This document shows, one piece after another, positions 9,001-17,809 of a stretch of DNA of 64,000 bases (its first letter is position 1; each line of letters starts with the position of its first letter). Origin of the DNA: Prevotellaceae bacterium UBA3627. Its GTDB lineage: Bacteria > Bacteroidota > Bacteroidia > Bacteroidales > Bacteroidaceae. The translations under genes were made by a program, and so were the position numbers. The DNA is taken from contig DFLE01000024.1 in assembly GCA_002373375.1 (NCBI GenBank), positions 1 to 64,000 on the forward strand, given 5' to 3'. Under the pieces are notes generated by a model, which searched no databases, had not been told where the DNA came from, and saw only the letters and a list, made by a program, of their open reading frames with translations.

Positions 9001-11308
9001 CTACCTGTATGACATAACCGAAGGTGGTAACCTTAACCTGCACGGCTTCTCTTACCAGCCGGCGTTCATATATGACCGCAACACCACTCTGGCACAGTCT
9101 AAGGCTCCACTGCAGGCATCGTTGTTTATGAATGGCCTGTCAAGTAAGCTGCCGGACCTTTACGATGGCACGAACCAGCAGGTGACTTTTGCCGTGAGCG
9201 ACGCACACGGTGTGGGCGTTACCGTTGCTGACTATCTGGAGGTGGGTGTTGACGGCGCGCTTGACCCGCAGCAGATGACGCTGGATGAGGAGAACAACAT
9301 CTTCAAGCTGCGTGTTACTGCAACGGTGAAATCTTCTGACTATACGCTGGGCGACTGTGTGAACCGCACGACGTGCTATGACGTGCAGATAATAGACATC
9401 CCGACTTTCGCCATTGCCGATGAGAAAGGGTACGGGATGCAGAATATTCAGAATGGCACAGAGGTGACCACCACCAATATCAGCACCGACATAACGATGA
9501 CTTTTGGCGGATGGAGTGACAGCGACAATAAATATTTTAACGTTAATCCTGATAAAGCCAGGACTGATACGTGGGAGTATAAGAGCAAGGCTGGTTTTGC
9601 CAGCCGTATAGGCAGCGAGCTGGACGATAACGACCCTTATTACAACAGGACTATTGACGGCTTCGGTTATTTCAATGCGGCCAAGCAAAACCCGGTAGAT
9701 GAGCAGAATGCCGCTGCTGTCAACAGCGGCGAGGTCTATACCTATGGCAGCGGTACTGACTATGAGCAGGCTGACAAGAGGTATAACACTACATACAAAC
9801 TGCCCTGCAGGGGAGCGTTCCTGAAGTTTGAGCCGCGCGAGAGTGGAGTGCTGATGGTGTACCTGGTGCAGAACGGCTCGGTGGATTTCCATTACGGCAC
9901 ACAGAGCATAGGCAGTTCTTACCAGTTGCGCTGGAGACCGCTGTATATTACTGACGAGACGGGACGGCCGGTGACGATGGTGAATGATTTCGGCAACGTG
10001 AGCAAGTACCTTCCTACGGGTGACGACGCTACGCACGCAGGCTCGTTTACCCTTGGACTGTCACGTTGCAACAAACATGAGGTTGCCATAGAGAGCGCAT
10101 GGGAGTATGACAAGGCGGTTGAGGAGGCATCTGAAAATATTATGGCAGGATGCTCTTTTGACTGGAGCTCTTTCCGTGGAACACAAGAAGACCGCTTACA
10201 TCTGCTTGCAGCATGGCCTGACAAGGGTGAGCGTGAGAGCATCATACGACTCTCGACAGGTGGATTTGCACTGCCTCACAAGGCGTATGTGAGGTATGCT
10301 TTCCATGTGAAGGCTGGCAAGACGTACTTCGTGTTCCAGCCGGGAAGTAAGTTTGAGTTCGGCGGCTTCTCGTTTGTGCCTGAGGGCTATCCTGACAATT
10401 GTAAGTATGCTATAAACAGTAAGCCGGGGGCACTGGTATGTAATACCTCTAATCAGGAGAAGAACTATTCTGGAGCGTCTGCTAAAGTGGAAGACCTGAC
10501 GTTTACGTGGGAAAGGGCTGAGAACTTTAATGCGTTAAAGGAGAACATTGCCGTTACTGTCAATGATCGCAGAAAATCAGAGCTGACAAGCGCGGAGGAC
10601 AAGGATGTGTTGAAACCACGTGCCTTCGAGAAGGATAAGTGGGAGGGCGTGTGCCTGCCGTTCTCAGTTAGCACGCAGGAGGCGAAACGTGTCTTTGGCG
10701 ATGACTATGCTGTGGTGACATGTGACGGTTTGACAGAGGATGATGTGCTTCATTTCGTGCGTCACGCAAACAGCTATATGGAGGCTGGCAGACCGTATCT
10801 TGTAAAGCCGTCGAAGAATGGTACTATGAGTTTCAGCAATGTCACGATAGAGGGTGACATGGATTTGACTACACTGGCAGGTGATACAAAGCTTGTCACG
10901 GATCCGTCGCGCTTTGATGTTGACATAGATAATGGAGAGTACACATTCAAAGGTATATATATGCGTGAGACAATGCCGAAACTGTCATACTTCGCGAAGG
11001 ATGACGGTCTGTACCGATATTCTGAAGATACGAAGATAGGTGGATACAGAGCTTATTTCCGTAAGAATACGACTGCAAGTGCAGGGGCAAAGGCTATGAC
11101 CTTCTATGTGGAGGATTTGTATGACATGAACGAGGAAGGAGATATGCCGACGGGTGTACTCCTGATAGAGGATGACAAGGTAAGCGTAGTAGCTGCCGAT
11201 GTCGATACATATAATGTGAATGGACAGAAGATAGGCAGTGGTGCCGATGCTATCAATAATGCTCCGCACGGGGTATATATCGTAAACGGAAGGAAATTGG
11301 TAAAGTAA
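6050..11308 (+). CDS. giant multidomain secreted surface protein
   Basis: 1752 residues from ATG 6050, which gives a good signal peptide (MMSRRGITMLVAAFLCVVANA). A GTG start at 6032 adds six residues. The body is built of beta-rich modules with no catalytic motif that I recognise. Around residues 860-1000 and 1370-1450 are related segments (GAFYQF / GAFLKF ... ETYYLY / KTYFVF ... LHGFSYQP / FGGFSFVP), which look like repeated carbohydrate-binding-type jelly rolls. Near residue 1530 begins the Prevotella module WEGVCLPFSVS...YMEAGRPYLVKP. The end, YNVNGQKI...GVYIVNGRKLVK, is a sorting-type tail. It is probably exported to the surface by the type IX route; binding function is inferred. A small-family gene follows 46 nt later. 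Confidence 0.75.
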   Translation: MMSRRGITMLVAAFLCVVANAADVINIGSYESTLDAGYTRFGEPAVTIEDENHVTVTNQYNISYSILGGENFAVEGVETTDSRGVVICTDAATGTYVEKYYGDVVMGRAGQVRIKVTATPKSGVGDVLTATYDLTINNLVAVQKFVPSFSSALEDGHDGSVTLVTNRVKKGEDQYFLSAATSSLPIYTVTTTNAGGVTSDITSYYDVTIGYSGSAKIDYDPSKGTLGYAGVGDQWQTKTLEQINSEVAALGTPVGTLTYTFTPKAEYAGYYAEITRTIDVRLMSKTTDDLMPLRLSLSREQIKQVSVSNNAADGLPVIHVYKYGQSDITENNHYSYFTPIPSLLTEDGAALAINSQQGNGSWGDFQLLYQIVEDSTYYDDCRYMPYHGVSLDDPTIVQPAGKPTGLSINDYMYQVAKPGLVKVAVYAVLQGTPDDNGYGAPLKAVYQPLLDDDDNPVTITQNWATYTAYSEPVYFYIDVMKRRPHLVFSPDPKDIVFVKGDKINIPTRFDVSAYIDDSHNGEEAFLLWGGEGGTDNFAYQFFISDRNANFIRLNDWPYENGQEAWAAAGGDIYSYRYRHIVLDDYSGYTGVAEIAVGDSIDMGDRFVVVTAENIETLKETHRYILQGDYEWGIVYNSMKGYGNESWTMEFLATGQYNIPYTVRPWNHTRWDNSTEIGVTFRYSDDDYAATKIKLGYTFQVADKGQESFEEPEAKVVVPEWNNYDVTEYFDLTYEIYSDVSGTGTAINPLTGEVTIGSDATGDVVIKVTGTRNGATIHYSNPDPAYYTIRIVDPATRAKWEVISTCKDVSPCVQHTTNHRFDDVSEANARMHFLTDGIIYGGTVIEGVPGITMTVGTPTTDVNNSEDWTTVATAESTPKCCAHETQSVIVKSTAVLQLDDDGIPSHGAFYQFNPTVNGYLTIDAKFYKNNTIVLMTRNSSGEYLEEVFSNSGDKTVLYPKATYDDDGNLLGDYTFRKPLIAGETYYLYDITEGGNLNLHGFSYQPAFIYDRNTTLAQSKAPLQASLFMNGLSSKLPDLYDGTNQQVTFAVSDAHGVGVTVADYLEVGVDGALDPQQMTLDEENNIFKLRVTATVKSSDYTLGDCVNRTTCYDVQIIDIPTFAIADEKGYGMQNIQNGTEVTTTNISTDITMTFGGWSDSDNKYFNVNPDKARTDTWEYKSKAGFASRIGSELDDNDPYYNRTIDGFGYFNAAKQNPVDEQNAAAVNSGEVYTYGSGTDYEQADKRYNTTYKLPCRGAFLKFEPRESGVLMVYLVQNGSVDFHYGTQSIGSSYQLRWRPLYITDETGRPVTMVNDFGNVSKYLPTGDDATHAGSFTLGLSRCNKHEVAIESAWEYDKAVEEASENIMAGCSFDWSSFRGTQEDRLHLLAAWPDKGERESIIRLSTGGFALPHKAYVRYAFHVKAGKTYFVFQPGSKFEFGGFSFVPEGYPDNCKYAINSKPGALVCNTSNQEKNYSGASAKVEDLTFTWERAENFNALKENIAVTVNDRRKSELTSAEDKDVLKPRAFEKDKWEGVCLPFSVSTQEAKRVFGDDYAVVTCDGLTEDDVLHFVRHANSYMEAGRPYLVKPSKNGTMSFSNVTIEGDMDLTTLAGDTKLVTDPSRFDVDIDNGEYTFKGIYMRETMPKLSYFAKDDGLYRYSEDTKIGGYRAYFRKNTTASAGAKAMTFYVEDLYDMNEEGDMPTGVLLIEDDKVSVVAADVDTYNVNGQKIGSGADAINNAPHGVYIVNGRKLVK

Positions 11309-11354
11309 AATTGACTGAGTAGTCAGGAATAAAGAATATCAGGATACACCCACT

Positions 11355-11549
11355 ATGAACAAAAGAAAGTATATAACCCCGATAATAAGAATAGAGGAGA
11401 TGGAGGATGAAGACCTTATGTTTTCTGCCTCGTACACTTGTACAACATCATATATGGAGGATCCGTCAGTGGACGATGATGACTATATCCATATTCATCC
11501 AACCCCGATAGAGCCGACGGAACCAATAGATGGTGATGATGACTATTAA
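11355..11549 (+). CDS. small acidic protein, partner of the giant surface protein
   Basis: 64 residues beginning MNKRKYITPIIRIEEMED and ending in an Asp-rich tail (DDDDYIHIHP, GDDDY). The N-terminal pattern (basic, Y, P, I-x-I) matches the small genes at 5051 and 42551. The conserved hydrophobic/Ser segment is here LMFSASY instead of LAGSV. It lies 46 nt after the 1752-residue gene with a 5-bp stem (11312-11325) between, so it is probably in the same transcript. Function unknown. Confidence 0.6.
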   Translation: MNKRKYITPIIRIEEMEDEDLMFSASYTCTTSYMEDPSVDDDDYIHIHPTPIEPTEPIDGDDDY

Positions 11550-11579
11550 ACTGGGACAGAAGAATGTGAGACCGGTATA

Positions 11580-11625
11580 AAGAAAGAAGGTGAAAGAGCA
11601 ATAAAACTCTTTCACCTTCTTTCTT
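11580..11625. terminator. bidirectional terminator between the surface operon and adk
   Basis: A perfect 19-bp stem, AAGAAAGAAGGTGAAAGAG (11580-11598) against 11607-11625, with loop CAATAAAA. It lies between the convergent genes ending at 11549 and 11646 and serves both. Confidence 0.8.
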
Positions 11626-11645
11626 ATGATAGTGTGTCGTATGTC

Positions 11646-12218
11646 TTACGCCTCCTTGATAGCCTTGCTGATAGCAGCATAGATATCATCGATGGAACCT
11701 ACACCGTTAATCTTAGCGTACTTGCCCTGCTGGATGTAAAAGTCCTTCAGTGGCAGTGTCTGAGAGTAATATGTGTCAAGGCGCTTCTTAGCTGTCTCCT
11801 CGTTGTCGTCAGCACGACCTGATGTCTTACCGCGGGCAATGATGCGCTTGATGAGCTCCTCGTCGTCAACCTCTAAGCCGATAACAGTAGAGACTGACTC
11901 TCCACGCTCAGCCAACATCTTGTCAAGAGCCTCGGCCTGTGCGATGGTGCGTGGGAAACCGTCAAAGATAACACCTGGGATGTCTTTGCCTTTGCTGTCA
12001 AGTGTTGAGGCAAGCATGTCGATGATGAGTGAGTCTGGTACGAGCTTTCCCTCGTTGATGTAGCCAGAGGCTGTCTTACCAAGCTCTGTGCCGGCTTTAA
12101 TCTCTGCGCGGAGTACGTCGCCAGTAGAAATGTGTGCTACACCAAACTCTGCGATAATCTTATCGCTCTGTGTGCCCTTTCCTGAACCTGGAGCACCGAA
12201 AATTACAATATTTTTCAT
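11646..12218 (-). CDS. adk: adenylate kinase
   Basis: 190 residues from ATG 12218 (MKNIVIFGAPGSGKGTQ). It catalyses ATP + AMP = 2 ADP in the cytoplasm. The P-loop GAPGSGKGT is at residues 8-16. The AMP-binding stretch ISTGDVLRAE, DGFPRT and the arginines RIIARGKTSGRADDNEETAKKR are all present, and the LID is short without zinc cysteines, as usual in Bacteroidetes. The length is typical. Longer upstream starts would run into the intergenic DNA after hpt. It is downstream of hpt by 64 nt in the same direction, presumably sharing the promoter at 12849-12856. Confidence 0.97.
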   Translation of the reverse strand: MKNIVIFGAPGSGKGTQSDKIIAEFGVAHISTGDVLRAEIKAGTELGKTASGYINEGKLVPDSLIIDMLASTLDSKGKDIPGVIFDGFPRTIAQAEALDKMLAERGESVSTVIGLEVDDEELIKRIIARGKTSGRADDNEETAKKRLDTYYSQTLPLKDFYIQQGKYAKINGVGSIDDIYAAISKAIKEA

Positions 12219-12282
12219 TTTTACCTTAAATATATATATAAATAATGTGTAAACAATGTTGTGGATATGTAACGTCTTTGCG

Positions 12283-12825
12283 TCACTCTTTGACCAGCGT
12301 GTAGATGTCACGTAGTCCGCGGCCTTGCTGGTTGTAGTCTAATCCATAGCCGACAATGAAGTCATCAGGAAGGTTCATGCCGATATATTTCACGTTGAGG
12401 TCTTTGACTTTGCAGTTGGATGGCTTGAATGACAATGCGCAAATCTCCACTGAGGCGGGATGCTGGCTGCGTACTTTGGTAAGCAGATACTGCATACTGT
12501 AGCCTGTATCAACAATATCCTCAAGTATTATGACATGTCTGCCGGCGAGGTCCTCGCCGATGGGCAGTTGTTCTGTTATTGTCCCCGTAGAAGATGTGCC
12601 TTCGTAGCTGGAGAATTTTGTGAACGTAAATTGATAAGAGATGTCGAGCGTACGTAGTAAGTCTGCCGCGAAGACAAAGGCCCCATTTAGAACAATGACA
12701 AAGAGAGGATTCTTGTCGGCATAGTCTCTTTGTATGAGTTGTGACACCTTGTTAACGGCGGATAGAATCTCCTTCTCGGGGATGCTTAACTCGAATTCTT
12801 TATCGCCAATATGGATACGTTTCAT
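12283..12825 (-). CDS. hpt: hypoxanthine phosphoribosyltransferase
   Basis: 180 residues, the normal family length. It salvages hypoxanthine/guanine with PRPP to IMP/GMP. The PRPP-binding loop VIILEDIVDTG is at about 98-108; the flexible-loop region with SSYEGTSSTG is at about 72-81; and the C-terminal FIVGYGLDYNQQGRGLRDI is the base-binding end. It is first in the hpt-adk pair. A minus-strand TAATTTTG lies 24-31 nt before the start codon. In other Bacteroidales, as I recall, hpt and adk are followed by obgE and pgeF; here those lie 14 kb away. Confidence 0.95.
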   Translation of the reverse strand: MKRIHIGDKEFELSIPEKEILSAVNKVSQLIQRDYADKNPLFVIVLNGAFVFAADLLRTLDISYQFTFTKFSSYEGTSSTGTITEQLPIGEDLAGRHVIILEDIVDTGYSMQYLLTKVRSQHPASVEICALSFKPSNCKVKDLNVKYIGMNLPDDFIVGYGLDYNQQGRGLRDIYTLVKE

Positions 12826-12848
12826 TGATAATTAAGAAATATGTGATG

Positions 12849-12856
12849 CAAAATTA
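12849..12856 (-). promoter_or_regulatory. promoter of hpt-adk (TAATTTTG, minus strand)
   Basis: CAAAATTA on the plus strand is TAATTTTG on the minus strand, 24 nt upstream of the hpt ATG. Confidence 0.6.
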
Positions 12857-12899
12857 CGAAAAAACTTTTAATAAATGACGATATGTCTCATAATTTTTG

Positions 12900-12907
12900 T
12901 AATTTTG
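12900..12907 (+). promoter_or_regulatory. promoter of nnr (TAATTTTG)
   Basis: TAnnTTTG match about 50 nt upstream of the nnr ATG. It is back to back with the hpt promoter, so the two divergent -7 elements are only 43 bp apart. Confidence 0.55.
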
Positions 12908-12957
12908 TGTTACAGTGGACAATATTAGTCGTCATATTAAAACTGTATGTTACAATT

Positions 12958-14484
12958 ATGAAAATATTCACAGCTTCACAGATTAGAGAGTTAGATAGGT
13001 ACACTATTGAAAATGAGCCTATCAGTTCTATCGATTTGATGGAACGAGTTGCCACGTTGCTGACTGGCGAGATTGTAAGATATTGTGACGGAAATTCACC
13101 GGTGGTGGCTTTTGCCGGCCCGGGTAATAACGGCGGTGATGCTTTGGCTGTGGTGAGATTGCTGAGGGCTGAAGGTATCAATGCCGTAGCTTTCCTGTTT
13201 AATGTGAGCGGTAAATTGTCAGAGGATTGTCAGGTAAACAGGGACAGACTGCAACAGAAATATCCGGAGGCTTTGAAAGAGGTGACGCAGGAGTTTGAGC
13301 CACCAAAGTTGACGGAGGACACTGTAGTGATAGACGGTCTTTTCGGCTCCGGGATAAACAAACCTCTGGCAGGAGGATTTGCAGCTGTCGTGAAATATAT
13401 TAATCAGTCTGAGGCTAAGGTGATAAGTATAGATATGCCTTCCGGACTGATGACAGAAGATAATACGTATAACGTAAGGCAGAATATAATAGAGGCGGAT
13501 ATAACGCTGACACTCGGGATGAAAAAACTGAGTATGATGCTGACGGATAACCAACGCTACATAGGTAAGCTGAAAGTGTTGGATATCGGATTGCATAAGG
13601 ATTATATTCGTGACACTGAGGCTCAGTACACTATACTGGAGGAGGATATGATACGTGAACGTATGCTCTGTCGTAATGACTTCGCACATAAGGGAGAGAT
13701 GGGCCATGCGCTGATTGTTGCTGGAAGCTATGGTATGGCAGGTGCTGCGGTGTTGGCTGCGAAAGCGTGTCTGCGTAGCGGAACCGGTAAGGTGACTGTA
13801 CATACGCCAAGGTGTAATAATGATATATTGCAGATAAGCGTGCCAGAGGCAATCGTAGACCTGGACAAGGATAATGAGACAATAATGCAGACGGCGGAAA
13901 GCAACAAGTACGCTGCTATAGGTATAGGTCCGGGTATTGCACAGGGAGAGGGGACTGCCATCGCTATGATGACACAGATAAGATGTGCGAAGATACCTGT
14001 GGTGATTGATGCCGACGCACTCAATATTCTGGCTTCACACAAGGCGTGGCTGCAACAGTTACCAGAAGGACTCATATTCACTCCGCATCCGAGAGAAATG
14101 GACAGACTGTGTGATACACCTCCTGTGGATGATTTTGACCGATTGATGAAGGCGTGTGACATGGCGCAAAGAGTAAGGGGGTATGTGGTGTTAAAAGGAC
14201 ATAACAGTGCTTTGTGTATGCCTAATGGTCAGATAATATTTAACAGCACAGGTAATGCAGGAATGGCCACGGCAGGTAGTGGAGATGTTTTGACGGGTAT
14301 AATTACCGGACTGTTGGCCAGGGGATATGCTACCGTTGATGCTGCGATGATAGGCATGTATCTGCATGGTTTGGCCGGTGATATGGCGGCACGGGAACTA
14401 GGAGAGGAGAGCCTTATTGCCAGTGATATCATCTCTGCATTGCCAAAAGCGTTTAAGCATCTGTTGAATGGTAAAAGATGTTAA
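12958..14484 (+). CDS. nnr: bifunctional NAD(P)H-hydrate epimerase/dehydratase
   Basis: 508 residues from ATG 12958 (MKIFTASQIRELD); the longer frame starts upstream of the promoter. It repairs damaged NAD(P)HX. The N-terminal YjeF epimerase domain (about 1-215) has GPGNNGGDALAVVRLL and VIDGLFGSG. The C-terminal ribokinase-like ADP-dependent dehydratase (about 230-505) has HKGEMGHALIVAG, IGIGPGI, VVIDADALN, FTPHPREM and NAGMATAGSGDVLTG. Length and order are those of the fused enzyme. It stands alone between the hpt promoter and the envelope operon. Confidence 0.95.
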   Translation: MKIFTASQIRELDRYTIENEPISSIDLMERVATLLTGEIVRYCDGNSPVVAFAGPGNNGGDALAVVRLLRAEGINAVAFLFNVSGKLSEDCQVNRDRLQQKYPEALKEVTQEFEPPKLTEDTVVIDGLFGSGINKPLAGGFAAVVKYINQSEAKVISIDMPSGLMTEDNTYNVRQNIIEADITLTLGMKKLSMMLTDNQRYIGKLKVLDIGLHKDYIRDTEAQYTILEEDMIRERMLCRNDFAHKGEMGHALIVAGSYGMAGAAVLAAKACLRSGTGKVTVHTPRCNNDILQISVPEAIVDLDKDNETIMQTAESNKYAAIGIGPGIAQGEGTAIAMMTQIRCAKIPVVIDADALNILASHKAWLQQLPEGLIFTPHPREMDRLCDTPPVDDFDRLMKACDMAQRVRGYVVLKGHNSALCMPNGQIIFNSTGNAGMATAGSGDVLTGIITGLLARGYATVDAAMIGMYLHGLAGDMAARELGEESLIASDIISALPKAFKHLLNGKRC

Positions 14485-14644
14485 TATCTAATGTGAATTT
14501 TGTACTACTTAATGCGTAGAATGTATAACTTGAATAACTGGTGTTCTGAAATAATAAGCTTGTAACGTGGGTGATATATGTTAAGAAAACTAAACATAAG
14601 TAAAAATTAGCCTATATTATATTATATAATTGAAAAAAAAGACG

Positions 14645-14652
14645 TAACTTTG
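14645..14652 (+). promoter_or_regulatory. promoter of the six-gene envelope operon (TAACTTTG)
   Basis: Exact TAnnTTTG after an A-run. Predicted start is near 14660, 28-46 nt before the two possible start codons of the first gene. The remaining 14485-14640 is A+T-rich with no gene or terminator seen. Confidence 0.65.
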
Positions 14653-14687
14653 TAACTTGTAACAAAAATATACAGAAATACGGTAAA

Positions 14688-15902
14688 ATGTTTCATCAGA
14701 AACTAATGAAAAGAATATACTGCAAAAAAGCTAAAGGTACGCTGCGTCATATTGTTATGATGTTGGCGTTGTCATTGTCGCTCAATGTCAGTGCTCACTC
14801 AGTGATGGATGATGGACACCATGTCGACACGTTGTCTTTGGTAGAGCGAATATCTCTACATACTAACGCTGTAGACTGGGTGTTGTGTATACCGAACCTT
14901 GCTGTGGAGTTTGATGTTAAGGCGCGTAACTATAACCGTTGGTCATTTATGGCAGGTGTACGTTATCGTCCTGCTATGAAGAACACTTTTGTGATGCCAG
15001 TAGTGTTTAATATATTTGAGGTGTCTCTGGAGGGGCGCGGCTATTGGCGTGAGAGACAGGCTACACCAACGGGTATATTCCGTCACCATCGTATGTGGTA
15101 TGAGAAAATATTGTCTGCTCGTGCCATGTTGCCAAGTCATCCTACATGGGTGTTCTATCGTGGTGGATATGCGGCATATACCAAGTACTCTTTCTTGCTG
15201 AAGGATGCTATTACCGGACGTCAGGGTCAAGCTATCCAGGCTGGTTTTACATGGGGTTTTGAGAAACCTCTGTATCAGTTCTCAGATGGAAACTCTCTTG
15301 ATCTTGATTGCGGTATCAGTGCTGGTTTCTGTATGCATAAGACGGATAAGTATGATGTTGACCAGCAGAATAATGCATATGGTGTAACTGAGAAAGCTGA
15401 GAAATGGAAGTTTAATCCTTATCCAGTGCTGAAAGATATTCATGTGTCTTTCGTTTATCGTTTTGGTCAGTATCCTATCCAGAAGAGATATCGTTGGCGC
15501 TATGACGCAGATGTGCAGTACCGCTCGGTTATGGATTCTCTCTATTCAGATGCGGAGACTCGTGCATTGCAGAAATATATAGCTGACTCTATCTATAATG
15601 TCGTATATATGGATTTCCGTCAGGTGTACGATTCTGTACTCGCTGTGCGTACTGCAGAGGAGAAGGCTCAGCAGATAGAACAGACGAGAAAGGAGATAGA
15701 GACACTTAAGGCTGAGTCTGAACAGCAGGGTGAGGCACTCTTTGAAGTAGAGCCAGGTAAGGCTAAGAAAGAGAAGAAGAGCAAGAAGTCTAAGAAGGCT
15801 GAGGATAGTGCTCCTGCTGAGGAGGTAAAGGATGAAAGTGCTACCGAACAGGAACAGGCACAGGTAAACATTACCAGAAAGGAGGATGATAATGAAGCAT
15901 AA
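14688..15902 (+). CDS. DUF3575 outer-membrane protein with Lys-rich C-terminal tail
   Basis: 404 residues; an alternative start is ATG 14706 (MKRIYCKKAK). A signal peptide ending near NVSAHS is followed by a DUF3575 beta-barrel region at about 45-265 (ISLHTNAVDWVLCIPNLAVE, AGVRYRP, VSLEGRGYWR, DIHVSFVYRFGQYP). A helical segment (EEKAQQIEQTRKEIETLKAE) and a highly charged Lys/Glu tail (KKEKKSKKSKKAED...) follow. DUF3575 proteins are small Bacteroidetes outer-membrane barrels often found in fimbria-type loci. It is first in an operon of six; its end overlaps the next gene by 11 nt. The tail presumably lies in the periplasm or bridges to partners (inference). Confidence 0.8.
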   Translation: MFHQKLMKRIYCKKAKGTLRHIVMMLALSLSLNVSAHSVMDDGHHVDTLSLVERISLHTNAVDWVLCIPNLAVEFDVKARNYNRWSFMAGVRYRPAMKNTFVMPVVFNIFEVSLEGRGYWRERQATPTGIFRHHRMWYEKILSARAMLPSHPTWVFYRGGYAAYTKYSFLLKDAITGRQGQAIQAGFTWGFEKPLYQFSDGNSLDLDCGISAGFCMHKTDKYDVDQQNNAYGVTEKAEKWKFNPYPVLKDIHVSFVYRFGQYPIQKRYRWRYDADVQYRSVMDSLYSDAETRALQKYIADSIYNVVYMDFRQVYDSVLAVRTAEEKAQQIEQTRKEIETLKAESEQQGEALFEVEPGKAKKEKKSKKSKKAEDSAPAEEVKDESATEQEQAQVNITRKEDDNEA

Positions 15903-17160
15903 CAAAATATTACAGTTAGCGGCGTTGACGGCTTGCTCTCTGCCTATGGCTCTCTCTCTTGGTTCTTGTACCGAGGAGGATATAATTGACAATTACGGCT
16001 CTGTGCTGGTTGATTCCACTTACTTCACTTATGACCTCTCCAATCTCTTTGAGGCGATGGGCGGCACGGATTTCCTCCATATATATACCTATGAGACTTC
16101 GGGTGGTAAAGGTAAGAATTTGAAGCACCTTAAGATACAGAAACAGGATGGCAGGATTTATGTTGAGAGTCCGGCTGGTATCAGTGCCTCGCCTAATGGA
16201 GAACGCTCAACATTCGGTGAAGAGGCGGATAATTGGGCTGACTATAATCTGAATGGAGACAAGGTGACATGGACACATGGTGGTGCCCCTTATACAGCTT
16301 CTCATTTCTCTTTCGGTGCTGGAGTGTTCCGCACTGTTGCAGTGGTACAGCGTACTAATCCTGGGGATTGTGTTATTGATGAGACTGCTGTTCTGAAAGC
16401 GTTGAAGTACCCAAGTTATGATAACATGAAAGATGCTTGGTTTGAGTATCTCACTGGTACATACTCTGGTGAGTTCTATGGAGAGCGACAGACTCCATGG
16501 TGGGGGTGGACAGACAAAAATGTTTATCAGAATGTTAACGGGGAGAATGCTCCTTTTATAAGAATTGCCAATGGTCTGTCAACTGCGGGAATAGCTCATG
16601 ACACATTAAAGATAGGCACGCATAAGACAATTGTCATGCAGCCTGTGCAGTCGCTTCGTAATTACACTGTCAGTGTAGAGATTCAGAAAGCAGAAGAACT
16701 CAGTGACTTCGTAGTAACAACTGGTTATGCCTGTATCTCTGGAGTGCCTGAGCGTTTGAACTTCTATTATCAGATTTATGACACAGAGAATACTTGTAAG
16801 CTTCCGTTCCGCCTGCGTCTGGATGCAGCAGACAACGCTGCAAACAAAACTGTAAAGTTGAGCAGAACACTTGGATTTATGAATGTGTCCTATGGTCCTG
16901 ACACTTTGCTTACTACGTCAACAAATGGGCCAGGTGTCATACAGCTGATAATTCCTTGTAAGTGGAATGGTAATGATATTGTTTTGCAGGCTTTGTGCAA
17001 TATCAGCAAGTCTATAAAAGAGTCTGGTATCATCCGTAAGGAGGAAGCCGGATGGAAATGGGGTGGAAAAACTGAGCTGCCTATAAAGATCAGCACGAAG
17101 ATTACGGCTGAGATGCTTCAGAGAGCAAAGAAGGGTGAAACATTAATCTGGAAAGATTAA
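15892..17160 (+). CDS. surface lipoprotein of the envelope operon
   Basis: 422 residues from ATG 15892, which sits six bases after a full AGGAGG; Shine-Dalgarno sequences are rare in this genome group. An in-frame ATG at 15886 lies too close to it. The signal peptide ends with lipobox LGSC, and the mature protein begins C-T-E-E-D; acidic residues after the Cys resemble the Bacteroidetes surface-lipoprotein export signal. The rest is beta-rich with no recognised domain, ending LQRAKKGETLIWKD. Placement between two DUF3575 genes recalls the lipoprotein (DUF5119-like) genes of Bacteroidales fimbria loci, but I cannot confirm the family. It overlaps the upstream gene by 11 nt. Confidence 0.7.
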   Translation: MKHNKILQLAALTACSLPMALSLGSCTEEDIIDNYGSVLVDSTYFTYDLSNLFEAMGGTDFLHIYTYETSGGKGKNLKHLKIQKQDGRIYVESPAGISASPNGERSTFGEEADNWADYNLNGDKVTWTHGGAPYTASHFSFGAGVFRTVAVVQRTNPGDCVIDETAVLKALKYPSYDNMKDAWFEYLTGTYSGEFYGERQTPWWGWTDKNVYQNVNGENAPFIRIANGLSTAGIAHDTLKIGTHKTIVMQPVQSLRNYTVSVEIQKAEELSDFVVTTGYACISGVPERLNFYYQIYDTENTCKLPFRLRLDAADNAANKTVKLSRTLGFMNVSYGPDTLLTTSTNGPGVIQLIIPCKWNGNDIVLQALCNISKSIKESGIIRKEEAGWKWGGKTELPIKISTKITAEMLQRAKKGETLIWKD

Positions 17161-17196
17161 AAAGAATAACGAATAAAGTAAAGACTAAAAGTAGAA

Positions 17197-17784
17197 ATGA
17201 AAAAGTTACTGCTTATAATCATTATAACGTCATTGTCTTTTGCCAAAGGCTCTGCCCAGATTATATCCATTAATACGAATGCGATGCTCGATGCTATGAG
17301 AGCTCCTGCGTTTGGATTCGAGTTAGTGTTGAATAAGCGTTCTTCGTTGGCTGTTGATGGATTTTGGGGTAACAAGATAATGGGTAAAAACTGGAAGATG
17401 ATTGCTTTCCAGCCAGAATGGAGACTGTACTTCGGCGGTCGTCCGTTGTTCCATCACTATATCGGAGCAGTTGGTATTCTGACGAAATATGACATAGAGG
17501 CATATTCTAAGAGATATCATGGTCATGCTATGGGTGCTGGCCTGTCGTATGGATATGTGTGGCCAGTCACCAGACGACTTTTGATAGATTTCCATACCAG
17601 TTTAGGTTTCGTCGGACGTGACGAGCGAAATTATATGATAGGTACCAACTATGCTGATAATAACTTCATAGACAAGGAGGGAGACTCATATAGCAATCAT
17701 TATGGTGAGATACCTACCAACTCGAGTGCGACAATGCTTTGCCCAATAAAGATGGGTATATCTATTTCTTATATTATAAAGTAA
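17197..17784 (+). CDS. DUF3575 outer-membrane barrel protein
   Basis: 195 residues with a signal peptide (MKKLLLIIIITSLSFAKGSA). The body is a typical DUF3575 domain: ISINTNAMLDAMRAPAFGFE, SLAVDGFWG, FQPEWRLYFGGRPLFHHYIG and a C-terminal strand MGISISYIIK ending in an aromatic/Ile pattern typical of barrels. Unlike the 14688 gene it has no charged tail. It lies 36 nt after the lipoprotein gene and 25 nt before the OmpA-C-like gene. I infer an outer-membrane component of the same complex. Confidence 0.8.
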   Translation: MKKLLLIIIITSLSFAKGSAQIISINTNAMLDAMRAPAFGFELVLNKRSSLAVDGFWGNKIMGKNWKMIAFQPEWRLYFGGRPLFHHYIGAVGILTKYDIEAYSKRYHGHAMGAGLSYGYVWPVTRRLLIDFHTSLGFVGRDERNYMIGTNYADNNFIDKEGDSYSNHYGEIPTNSSATMLCPIKMGISISYIIK

Positions 17785-17809
17785 TTATTTGTTAGAGATA
17801 AGGTTTAGG

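Noticed and set aside
9140..10036. 298-codon open frame on the minus strand
   Set aside because: Entirely antisense to the giant surface protein; composition typical of a shadow frame, no domain, no promoter.
13219..13803. 194-codon minus-strand frame
   Set aside because: Shadow of nnr.
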